Shown piece by piece: positions 1 to 5,851 of a DNA stretch of 7,989 nucleotides. A model generated the notes under the pieces. It worked only from the letters and a program-made list of their open reading frames with translations. It ran no database searches and was not told the origin of the DNA. Both the position numbers and the translations under genes were made by a program. Within the stretch, counting starts at the first letter, position 1. Every line of letters starts with the position of its first letter. This DNA is from Verrucomicrobiales bacterium (GTDB lineage Bacteria > Verrucomicrobiota > Verrucomicrobiia > Verrucomicrobiales > DEV007), in contig JABDJT010000074.1 of assembly GCA_013003335.1 (NCBI GenBank), forward strand, positions 1 through 7,989. The letters run 5' to 3'.

Positions 1-224
1 TTTTGACGCTCATGTAAACATGAAGTGTCGTCAGGTCTGTTTCGCCCTGGACGCTCCATTCAATTTCGTCATCGGAGATCCTTCGGACGCTGGCTCGAAT
101 GGTTGTGCTCATTTGGGAGGCATACCGTCAACGTCCCGGGTTTTCAACAGGAGTGTCAAGGATTCCGGAGCCTGGTGAATGGTTCGCTCTCGACTTCGCG
201 CATTGCCCTGCCACAATTTCCCGC
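1..224. other. Left-edge region without a supported gene
   Basis: No reading frame here looks like a confident gene. One + strand frame is open from the left edge to a TGA at 176-178 (an ATG at 20 would give 52 residues), but its translation is unrecognisable and its third-position base use is mixed, so it could be the tail of an upstream gene, a decayed remnant or chance. Another + strand frame ends in TAA at 15-17. On the - strand an ATG at 13-11 could begin a divergent gene, but only four codons are visible. The stretch before 225 presumably carries the promoter of the VOC gene. A weak sigma-70-like pair, TCGACT (190-195) and CACAAT (212-217) with 16 nt between, lies just before it, each box matching the consensus at about four of six positions. 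Confidence 0.4.
4..33. repeat. Imperfect inverted repeat around CATGTAAACATG
   Basis: The core CATGT-AA-ACATG (11-22) is a perfect 5-bp inverted repeat with a 2-nt centre. Outside it the symmetry continues with CT/AG and TGACG/CGTCA, interrupted by an unpaired A at 23 and an unpaired TGT at 26-28. The outer arms are TGACG at 4-8 and CGTCA at 29-33. No T-run follows, so it does not look like an intrinsic terminator. It could be a dimer-binding operator or a small hairpin at the end of an upstream gene. The symmetry is seen directly; the function is unknown. Confidence 0.45.
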
Positions 225-596
225 ATGAAACGTGTCACCGGAATCGGCGGAATTTTTTTCAAATGCAAGGACCCGGACGCCCTGCGTGACTGGTATGCGA
301 AACATCTCGGAATCCCTGTCGATGAAGGCGGCTACGTCACCTTTGCCTGGGGTGAAGAGAAAGGGCACACGGTGTGGAGTCCGTTCGAAGCAGACACAGA
401 TTACTTCGCGCCGTCGAAGCGGGATTTCCTGATCAACTACCGCGTCGAGGACCTCGATGCTGTCCTGCGGGCATTGCGGGACGAGGGAGTAGAGGTGGAA
501 GACAAGACCGAGGACGGAGAATTCGGGAAGTTCGGCTGGTTGATGGATCCGGAGGGGAACAAGATCGAGTTGTGGCAGCCGCCGGAGAATTTTTAG
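225..596 (+). CDS. VOC (glyoxalase/bleomycin-resistance fold) protein
   Basis: A 123-residue protein, the usual length for a single two-module VOC protein. The first module begins with a strand (residues 4-16, ending KCKD) and the helix DPDALRDWYAKHLGI. The second begins at about residue 68 with FLINYRVEDLDAVLRAL and ends with the family hallmark DPEGNKIELWQPPE (E115). Family members are cytosolic and include metal-dependent isomerases and dioxygenases as well as ligand-binding resistance proteins. By alignment to GloA, the first-strand His/Gln metal ligand corresponds to Gly9 and the second-module His to a Leu, so only the C-terminal Glu is kept and a GloA-like metal site is unlikely. I chose the ATG at 225 because the fold begins there; an upstream extension to 99 adds residues unlike the family. 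There is no Shine-Dalgarno sequence, so the message may be leaderless. The substrate cannot be named. The sulfatase gene follows after 58 nt. Confidence 0.85.
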   Translation: MKRVTGIGGIFFKCKDPDALRDWYAKHLGIPVDEGGYVTFAWGEEKGHTVWSPFEADTDYFAPSKRDFLINYRVEDLDAVLRALRDEGVEVEDKTEDGEFGKFGWLMDPEGNKIELWQPPENF

Positions 597-654
597 TCGA
601 AACACAAAGGGTTGAACGTTCCGCCGATTTCGCGAAGGTCCGGTGAAACTCATT

Positions 655-2064
655 ATGCCCGCCGACCGACGCCCCAATATTCTCTGGTTCTGCACCGATC
701 AACAGCGCTTCGACACGATCGGCGCTCTCGGAAACCCGCACGTCGTCACTCCGACCCTGGACCGCCTGGTTCGGGAAGGGACAGCTTTCACCCACGCCTA
801 CTGCCAAAGCCCGATCTGCACGCCGAGCCGGGCAAGCATCATGTCCGGAATGTATCCGAGCCGGGTCCACAACACCCGGAACGGCAACGCGACGTTCCCG
901 GATTCCCCGCCGGTGATCACAAAGCTGATCGCGGACAGCGGCTACGATTGCGGGTTGATCGGGAAATTTCACCTGAGCAGCTCGGGGAAACGGACCGAAC
1001 CGCGCCTGCCGAACGGCGATGGCTTTCGCTACTGGAAATTCAGCCACGCTCCTCGCGACGACTGGCCCGATGGCGAGCATGACTATGCCGACTGGGTGCG
1101 GGAAAACGGAGGCGACCTGAACGCGATGCGGGAAACGGAAGAAAACGTCCCTGCGGAATTTCATCAGACGACCTGGGCGGTGGAACGGGCGAAGGAATTC
1201 ATCGCAGACGTGGACAACGCGCGCGAGGAGAATCAGCCGTGGTTGCTGAACGTGAACATTTACGATCCCCATCCACCTTTTATTCCGCCGAAAGCCTACG
1301 CCGACCAATTCGATCCCGACGACATGCCGGGCCCGTATTTTCGCGAAAGCGATCTCGAAACCCAGACCGGGCTGGCGGAAGCCGATTTCCAGGTGAAAGG
1401 CACGCATCCCGACGAACTGAACGCGAAAGATGCCCAGGCGAAATATTACGCCATGATCAAGCTGATCGACGACAAACTGGCCGAGTTGCTGGAGCACGTC
1501 GATGAAAACACCATCGTCATTTTCACCTCCGACCACGGCGAAACGCTGGGTGATCATGGTCTGATTTACAAAGGCTGCCGGTTTTACGAAGGTCTCGTCC
1601 GCGTCCCGCTGATTTTCTGGCAGCCGGGCCGCGTTCAGGAGGACTTGCAGCGCGATGACCTCGTCGAATTGCTCGATTTATCCGCGACGATCCTCGATCT
1701 ATCGGGTGGAAAAATGCCAGATTATCATCAGGGAATCAGCTTGTTACCGATTTTACAGGGGGGGAATCCGGAGCAAACCCGCGAATTTGTTCGCTGCGAA
1801 TATTTCGACGGCCTGGCTCCCTATTTTACGGGCGGTCACGGGGCATTCGCAACGATGCATCGGACCCGAAAACACAAATTGAGCGTGTATCACAGCATCG
1901 GAAAAGGCGAGTTGTATGATCTGGAGGCCGACCCGTGGGAACACGAAAACCTGTGGGACAATCCGGCCGCCGCTGACGTGCGGCACCGGCTGGTGGAAGA
2001 GAGCTTCAATGCTCATGTGAACCTCACGACAGATGTCGGAAGCGAGCGGATCGCCCCGATGTGA
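655..2064 (+). CDS. Type I sulfatase (arylsulfatase/alkaline phosphatase superfamily)
   Basis: A 469-residue formylglycine-dependent sulfatase that should hydrolyse a sulfate ester; the substrate is not readable. Residues 7-27 (RPNILWFCTDQQRFDTIGALG) form the first strand and carry metal ligands in the D-Q form also seen in choline-sulfatase and phosphonate-monoesterase relatives. The catalytic motif CTPSRAS starts at Cys55, the residue converted to formylglycine by a maturase (FGE) or anSME enzyme that is not in this window. The second metal motif SDHGETLGDHG lies at about 292-302 (D293, H294), with Lys306 just after it. The N-terminus has no hydrophobic signal, so the enzyme should be cytoplasmic, acting on imported small sulfated compounds or oligosaccharides. 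ATG 655 is preceded by GGTGA (642-646) at 8 nt. A GTG at 643, four codons earlier with AAGG (635-638) at only 4 nt, is the alternative start. The gene is intact. Confidence 0.93.
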   Translation: MPADRRPNILWFCTDQQRFDTIGALGNPHVVTPTLDRLVREGTAFTHAYCQSPICTPSRASIMSGMYPSRVHNTRNGNATFPDSPPVITKLIADSGYDCGLIGKFHLSSSGKRTEPRLPNGDGFRYWKFSHAPRDDWPDGEHDYADWVRENGGDLNAMRETEENVPAEFHQTTWAVERAKEFIADVDNAREENQPWLLNVNIYDPHPPFIPPKAYADQFDPDDMPGPYFRESDLETQTGLAEADFQVKGTHPDELNAKDAQAKYYAMIKLIDDKLAELLEHVDENTIVIFTSDHGETLGDHGLIYKGCRFYEGLVRVPLIFWQPGRVQEDLQRDDLVELLDLSATILDLSGGKMPDYHQGISLLPILQGGNPEQTREFVRCEYFDGLAPYFTGGHGAFATMHRTRKHKLSVYHSIGKGELYDLEADPWEHENLWDNPAAADVRHRLVEESFNAHVNLTTDVGSERIAPM

Positions 2065-2086
2065 TGGAAAAGATTTTCGTCCCCAA

Positions 2087-2113
2087 ATTCCGCCAGAAAC
2101 CCTTTGCCGGAAT
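2087..2113 (+). terminator. Weak hairpin between sulfatase and sigma gene
   Basis: ATTCCGCCA (2087-2095) can pair with TGCCGGAAT (2105-2113), giving eight pairs, one C-C mismatch and a 9-nt loop. It lies 22 nt after the sulfatase stop codon. No T-run follows directly (CATGGTTTCATCATTTT comes next), so it is not a canonical rho-independent terminator. It may still stabilise the 3' end of the sulfatase message or be chance. The rest of the 132-nt gap contains no other clear signal. Confidence 0.22.
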
Positions 2114-2196
2114 CATGGTTTCATCATTTTCCGGGTCGAGTGCCCCAAAAAACACTTTTCAACCCGCCGTTCCGTCCCGAAATTACGCCGATCACT

Positions 2197-2826
2197 ATGT
2201 CTTCGCCTTCGAACGGAACCAACGCTTCTCCCGATTCCGGGGAGGAACCGGCCGATTCGAATGAGCATCATGTCGATTTGATGTTGCGGGTGAAAACGGA
2301 CGGAGACCTGGAGGCGTTCGAAGAATTGGTCGAGATTCACCAGCACGCAGTGATCGGGACGGTGGCGAAAATGCTGGGCAGCCCGAACGAGGCGGAGGAC
2401 ATTGCGCAGATGGTATTTGTCCGCGTCTGGAAATCAGCGCCCCGCTACGAGCCGCAAGCGAAATTCACGACCTGGCTGTTCACCATCACGCGGAACCTGG
2501 TTTTCAACGAAGTCCGCCGCCGTCAGCGCAAGCCGTCCGTGTCGCTGGAGGAACGCGAGGACGATTTTCACCTCGCCACGCCGGATCACGCCACGGCTGA
2601 GCCGGACGCCAATGCCCTGCAGCATGAACTGGAAAAGAAAGTCGACGAAGCGATTCAATCTTTGCCCGAAAAACAGCGCATGGCCGTGGTTCTGCGACGC
2701 TACGAGGACATGCCCTACGAAGAGATCGGAGAGATTTTGAACCTGTCCCTGCCCGCCGTGAAAAGCCTGCTGTTTCGCGCGCGGGCGCAGTTGAAGGAAA
2801 AGCTGGCGGGCTATCTCGAAAGTTGA
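2197..2826 (+). CDS. ECF-type RNA polymerase sigma factor (RpoE-like), first of two
   Basis: A 209-residue sigma-70-family factor of the ECF class, which directs RNA polymerase to alternative promoters. Residues 1-25 are a polar, Ser/Glu-rich tail. Sigma region 2 covers about 28-112, with the core-binding segment EDIAQMVFVRVW (67-78) and the DNA-melting part FTTWLFTITRNLVFNEVRRR. After a charged linker, region 4 covers about 146-201, with LPEKQRMAVVLRRYEDMPYEEIG and the helix-turn-helix LSLPAVKSLLFRARAQL that should read the -35 element. I chose ATG 2197 because the family begins shortly after it; the frame is open upstream to a TTG at 2104, but that extra stretch looks like translated leader. 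No Shine-Dalgarno is present. No dedicated anti-sigma gene follows; the next gene is another sigma factor. Its stop codon (2824-2826) overlaps the first bases of the shared promoter element of that next gene. Confidence 0.93.
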   Translation: MSSPSNGTNASPDSGEEPADSNEHHVDLMLRVKTDGDLEAFEELVEIHQHAVIGTVAKMLGSPNEAEDIAQMVFVRVWKSAPRYEPQAKFTTWLFTITRNLVFNEVRRRQRKPSVSLEEREDDFHLATPDHATAEPDANALQHELEKKVDEAIQSLPEKQRMAVVLRRYEDMPYEEIGEILNLSLPAVKSLLFRARAQLKEKLAGYLES

Positions 2827-2863
2827 TTTTTGTTAACGCGGCGGCGAATTCCGGCATTTGCGG
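2825..2863 (+). promoter_or_regulatory. Shared two-block promoter element, copy 1 (before second sigma gene)
   Basis: GATTTTTGTTAAC (2825-2837) and CGGCATTTGCGG (2852-2863) are separated by 14 nt and end 18 nt before the ATG at 2882. Both blocks recur exactly at 6458-6497 while the spacer and flanks differ, so selection on the two blocks is likely. An AAC-ending upstream box with a downstream box about 15-16 nt later is the known layout of ECF sigma promoters, and ECF operons are commonly autoregulated. I infer that this is the promoter of the sigma/anti-sigma operon, read by the sigma factor it controls. The exact -10 bases and the start site are not known. Confidence 0.7.
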
Positions 2864-2881
2864 TGTAGATTTCCCGATTCC

Positions 2882-3433
2882 ATGGCCGGATCCGAATCAG
2901 AAAAAACCGATCCCGACTCCGAATTTGTCAGCCTGCTGACGGATCACCAGTCGGCCCTGCGGCTTTACGTGGCGTCGCTTTTGCCCGGGGAACCGGCCGC
3001 GGCGGACGTGGCGCAGCAGGCCAACGCCACCATTTGGAAAAAGCGGGAGGACTTCGCGATCGGCACGAATTTCAAGGCGTGGATTTTCGCGATCGCCCGT
3101 TTCGAAGTGCTGAATTTCCGCAAGAAACAGGCAAAAGATGCCCGCCGGTTGGTGTTCAGCGATGAACTGGAGGAAATCATCGTGGAAGAACTGCCCCGTC
3201 TCGCCAACGATCTCGATGATCGCCAGCACGCGTTGCGCGGTTGCCTCGAAAATCTGAAATCCGCCGACCGCGACCTCATTTTGCATCGCTATTTCCGGCG
3301 CAAGCCGCTGAAGGAATTTGCCGCCGAATCCGGGCGAACGGTCGGGTCGCTGAAAGTCACCCTGCATCGCATTCGCGGAAAGCTGGCGAACTGCATCGAA
3401 GGAAAACTGGCCATGAAAGGAGTGGGCGGATGA
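2882..3433 (+). CDS. ECF sigma factor, Rhodopirellula/Verrucomicrobium type, coupled to anti-sigma gene
   Basis: A 183-residue sigma factor of the short two-domain kind expanded in Planctomycetes and Verrucomicrobia. Region 2 spans about residues 14-83 (FVSLLTDHQSALRLYV, then AAADVAQQANATIWKKR and FKAWIFAIARFEVLNFRKK). Region 4 spans about 115-170 (LRGCLENLKSADRDLILHRY, then the helix-turn-helix GRTVGSLKVTLHRIRGKL). ATG 2882 is preferred over an in-frame TTG at 2858, because the TTG lies inside the conserved promoter element. No Shine-Dalgarno precedes it. The stop codon overlaps the ATG of the next gene (ATGA at 3430-3433), the usual arrangement of a sigma factor with its anti-sigma partner. 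It differs strongly in sequence from the sigma factor just upstream, so this is not a recent tandem duplication. Its target is inferred to be the two-block element at 2825-2863 and 6458-6497. Confidence 0.93.
   Translation: MAGSESEKTDPDSEFVSLLTDHQSALRLYVASLLPGEPAAADVAQQANATIWKKREDFAIGTNFKAWIFAIARFEVLNFRKKQAKDARRLVFSDELEEIIVEELPRLANDLDDRQHALRGCLENLKSADRDLILHRYFRRKPLKEFAAESGRTVGSLKVTLHRIRGKLANCIEGKLAMKGVGG
3416..3422 (+). promoter_or_regulatory. Strong ribosome binding site of the anti-sigma gene
   Basis: AAAGGAG lies inside the last codons of the sigma gene with 7 nt before the ATG at 3430. It is the best Shine-Dalgarno site in the window, while the sigma gene itself has none. With the ATGA overlap this fixes the anti-sigma start at 3430, although the frame is open back to 3241. 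It suggests the anti-sigma protein is made in at least matching amounts. Confidence 0.8.
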
Positions 3434-4998
3434 CAGCGGAGGAACGGGACGAGTTAATCGACGGCCTGCTCGACGGCGAAATTTCCGAGGCGGATTTTCT
3501 CCGGCTGGAAGCTGAAATGCACATCGATCCCGAGGTGCGTCAGGCATACTACGAGCGCCTGAAACTGGATACCAACCTGCAGGTCGAGGCGGAATCCCGA
3601 GGGGGTGGCAGGCCCGATTCATCGACCGGAGGCCGGGCGATTCGTCGGCGACAGGAATCGCCCGGCTGGCTGGGCTGGGCGTCGGCGGCCGTTTTGGCGG
3701 TGCTGGTAGCTTTGCTGGGTTGGAAGGTGAACCGGGACGCCGAAGCTGCGGCAGGCCGCAATGAAGAACCGATCGCAAGTGGATTCGGAGTGGTGGCCGG
3801 GCAGTCAGAGGCGGACTGGGATTTGAATCCCGGCGACTTGCTGCCGCAGGGCCCGATCCATTTGAAATCGGGCATCGCACGGCTCGATCTGTTTTCCGGC
3901 GTGACTGCCATCATCGAAGGCGAGGCGGAATTCGAGGTCCTCTCGTCCATGGAATTGGCTGTGACGCGGGGGAAAATCCGGCTGAAAGTTCCCAACCTTG
4001 CACGTGGTTTCCGGGTGCGTACGGCGGGAGGCGAGGTGGTCGATCCGGGGCCGGAACTGGCTCTGCGGATTTCGCCGGAGCAGACCGACTTGCAGGTGGT
4101 GGACGGGCGGACGGAATGGCATCCACTCTCCAATCCAGTCCGCATTTTACTGGACGGGGAAACACTTCGCTGGTCGGTTGCGGAGGGAGAAGTGACCGGG
4201 GCCACGGCACTCGTGGGCGACGTAGCCGAATTCGAAAACCGAATGGCTCAGCAGCACGCCGAGCGCAAGGAAGCCTGGGACAAGTTGCGAAATTCCCTCC
4301 GTGGCGATCCTGCCCTGTTGGCGTGGTTTTCGATGGACCGGGCCGAAGATCGCACCCTGGCCGATCAATCATCGGCCATGCGCGACGGCACGATCGTCCG
4401 CGCCGCTCGTGTGCCCGATCGATGGGGCGCCGAATCCGGAGGCCTGGATTTCAGCCCGACGGGCAGCCGGGTGCGGGTCGAAATTCCCGGCGATCACGAA
4501 TCTCTGACCTTGATGTGCTGGGCAAAAATCGACAGCCTCGATCGCTGGTACAACTCCCTTTTCCTGACTGACGGGCACGAGCTGCACGAGCCTCACTGGC
4601 AGATCATGGACGACGGCCGGATCTTTTTCTCGGTGAAAGCCAACGAAGCGGCCGGTAAGGGCAAGGACAAGCACATCGCGTTTTCCCCGCCGATCTGGAC
4701 CCCGGCAGAGAGCGGGAAATGGCTGCATATTGCGACAGTGTTCGACGGGAAAGCGAAGACGACAACCCATTACGTGAACGGCGAAGCGATCAGTCGCGAT
4801 GAGATACTTGGAGATCTGCGCCCTGAAAAAGTCCGGATCGGAGCCGCCTCCATCGGCAACTGGAGTGATCCGCGTCACCGAACCGATCCGCATTTTGCGG
4901 TGCGGAACCTGAACGGAACGATCGACGAGTTTGCGATTTTCGCCAGGCCGCTAAACGCGGAAGAAGTGCGGGAGATCGCCGAAAAATCGATGCCGTAG
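3430..4998 (+). CDS. FecR-like transmembrane anti-sigma protein with C-terminal LamG domain
   Basis: A 522-residue single-pass membrane protein that should hold the sigma factor at 2882 inactive until a signal arrives outside the cytoplasmic membrane. Residues 1-55 (TAEERDELIDGLLDGEISEADFLRL...) form the short acidic cytoplasmic sigma-binding part. Residues 56-79 are a polar linker. A hydrophobic helix follows at about 80-98 (WLGWASAAVLAVLVALLGW). Residues about 135-230 are FecR-like beta structure (SGIARLDLFSGVTAIIEGEAEF, then RVRTAGGEVVDPGPELAL). A charged stretch at about 272-293 leads to a concanavalin-like LamG domain at about 296-517, with LLAWFSMD at its start, GGLDFSPTGSRVRVEI, SLTLMCWAKI, a WLHIATVFDG strand and the closing NGTIDEFAIFARPLNAEEV. 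LamG domains commonly bind glycans or proteins, so the sensed ligand may be a polysaccharide; this is inference. The gene appears complete. It overlaps the sigma gene by 4 nt. Confidence 0.9.
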   Translation: MTAEERDELIDGLLDGEISEADFLRLEAEMHIDPEVRQAYYERLKLDTNLQVEAESRGGGRPDSSTGGRAIRRRQESPGWLGWASAAVLAVLVALLGWKVNRDAEAAAGRNEEPIASGFGVVAGQSEADWDLNPGDLLPQGPIHLKSGIARLDLFSGVTAIIEGEAEFEVLSSMELAVTRGKIRLKVPNLARGFRVRTAGGEVVDPGPELALRISPEQTDLQVVDGRTEWHPLSNPVRILLDGETLRWSVAEGEVTGATALVGDVAEFENRMAQQHAERKEAWDKLRNSLRGDPALLAWFSMDRAEDRTLADQSSAMRDGTIVRAARVPDRWGAESGGLDFSPTGSRVRVEIPGDHESLTLMCWAKIDSLDRWYNSLFLTDGHELHEPHWQIMDDGRIFFSVKANEAAGKGKDKHIAFSPPIWTPAESGKWLHIATVFDGKAKTTTHYVNGEAISRDEILGDLRPEKVRIGAASIGNWSDPRHRTDPHFAVRNLNGTIDEFAIFARPLNAEEVREIAEKSMP

Positions 4999-5018
4999 AC
5001 GGGAAGGGCGGGGAGTTG

Positions 5019-5048
5019 TTGAACTTCGGGCTTCGGTCTGCGTAAAAT
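5019..5048 (+). promoter_or_regulatory. Sigma-70-like promoter placing the transcript start at the GTG codon
   Basis: TTGAAC (5019-5024) and TAAAAT (5043-5048) are separated by 18 nt. TAAAAT matches TATAAT at five of six positions and TTGAAC matches TTGACA at four of six. A start of transcription about 6-7 nt after the -10 box would fall on or beside the GTG at 5054, which lacks any Shine-Dalgarno sequence. The gene may therefore be leaderless and transcribed separately from the anti-sigma operon. Confidence 0.45.
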
Positions 5049-5053
5049 GCCGC

Positions 5054-5839
5054 GTGGCGATTCCCGATTCAACCAATCCCAAAAAGAGCGAAAGCACCGC
5101 GATCTGGTTTTTGCGAAAACTGGTCACTACTCCGGCGACCTGGATCGGGTTGCTCACCGGTTCCGCTGCCGGAATTGCTTTGGCGCAAAAGGGGCCGCTT
5201 GGAGGCTCGATCGGGTTTGGAATCATTTCTGGCGTGGCCGCAGCGGTAGTCATAGCCGGCCTGACCAGGGCGATCCAACATTCTCACAAAGTCTCCAAAA
5301 ATCGCGATTTGGTCAATCCGTTGGAACGGGATTTGGTGGGGGAATTGAGGAAAACCGGACTGGAGGAGGACGCACGGCTGCTTGAATCGATGCTGGACGA
5401 TCGCGATGCGGTGTTGAAACGATGTCAGAACCGGGAGGAGGATCCCGATGCCCGACATACTGCGGAATTGGTGTCATCGATCATCCAGGCGACCTGTCGC
5501 CGCGCCGGCGAATTGCAGGACCTGAGCCGCCGGGTGAACGATCCGATTCTGGAAAGCCCGCCGGGAGCGGAGGAATCGATCGAACTGATTCGCGAAGATT
5601 TGAAGCGGGCCTATCGAGCTGTCGCGGATGCCCGGAGTCGCCTGCGGCGCGGGAACCGCCTGACGGAACCAGATTTCCTCGCGGACGAAAAGTCGATGGG
5701 CAGCCTCGATCTCGACGGTCTGACCAGCCGACTTGAGGAGGAAACCGCCATCTCAAAACGGATCGAAAACCGGATCGTGATGGAGGACTCGCGTGATTCG
5801 ACGGTCGATTCCTCGGATCCGGAGCGAGAGTCGAACTGA
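5054..5839 (+). CDS. Unrecognised membrane protein with long charged helical C-terminal part
   Basis: I do not recognise a family for this 261-residue protein. After a polar N-terminus (1-26) come two hydrophobic Gly/Ala-rich segments at about 28-44 (ATWIGLLTGSAAGIALA) and 49-70 (LGGSIGFGIISGVAAAVVIAGL), separated by the short QKGP turn, so it is probably a membrane hairpin with both ends on the same side. Residues 75-261 are highly charged and mostly helical in character (LERDLVGELRKTGLEEDARLLESML, later ELIREDLKRAYRAVADARSRLRR), suggesting a coiled-coil or helical-bundle domain. The tail is acidic and Ser-rich. The reading starts at GTG with no ribosome site (see the promoter just upstream). 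The next gene starts 12 nt after its stop, so the two probably form an operon and may make a complex. It follows the anti-sigma gene by 55 nt; a functional link to the sigma system is only suggested by position. Confidence 0.8.
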   Translation: MAIPDSTNPKKSESTAIWFLRKLVTTPATWIGLLTGSAAGIALAQKGPLGGSIGFGIISGVAAAVVIAGLTRAIQHSHKVSKNRDLVNPLERDLVGELRKTGLEEDARLLESMLDDRDAVLKRCQNREEDPDARHTAELVSSIIQATCRRAGELQDLSRRVNDPILESPPGAEESIELIREDLKRAYRAVADARSRLRRGNRLTEPDFLADEKSMGSLDLDGLTSRLEEETAISKRIENRIVMEDSRDSTVDSSDPERESN

Positions 5840-5851
5840 GCAGGGAATTTT

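Noticed and set aside
614..636. Two 8-bp palindromes, GAACGTTC (614-621) and TTCGCGAA (629-636), before the sulfatase
   Set aside because: Short palindromes of this length are expected by chance in 8 kb, they differ from each other, and neither recurs before another gene.
433..1557. Long open frame on the - strand opposite the VOC and sulfatase genes
   Set aside because: It overlaps two well-recognised + strand genes, its translation matches no family, and it is explained by GC-rich third positions of the genes opposite.
2156..2190. TTTTCAAC followed 16 nt later by AAATTACG before the first sigma gene, as a third copy of the shared element
   Set aside because: Only the AAC and a few AT bases agree with the two exact copies. 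It may be a different ECF promoter, but the resemblance is too weak to call.
2104..2196. N-terminal extension of the first sigma factor from a TTG start
   Set aside because: The added 31 residues do not resemble any sigma N-terminus and the ATG at 2197 begins just before the conserved region.
2897..3880. 327-codon open frame on the - strand
   Set aside because: It covers the sigma/anti-sigma junction in antisense; Pro/Arg-rich low-complexity translation, no recognisable domain.
5016..5050. TTGTTGAAC before the gene at 5054 as a copy of the shared element
   Set aside because: The upstream box is similar (TTGTT-AAC), but the downstream block shows no match to CGGCATTTGCGG; a sigma-70-like promoter explains the bases better.
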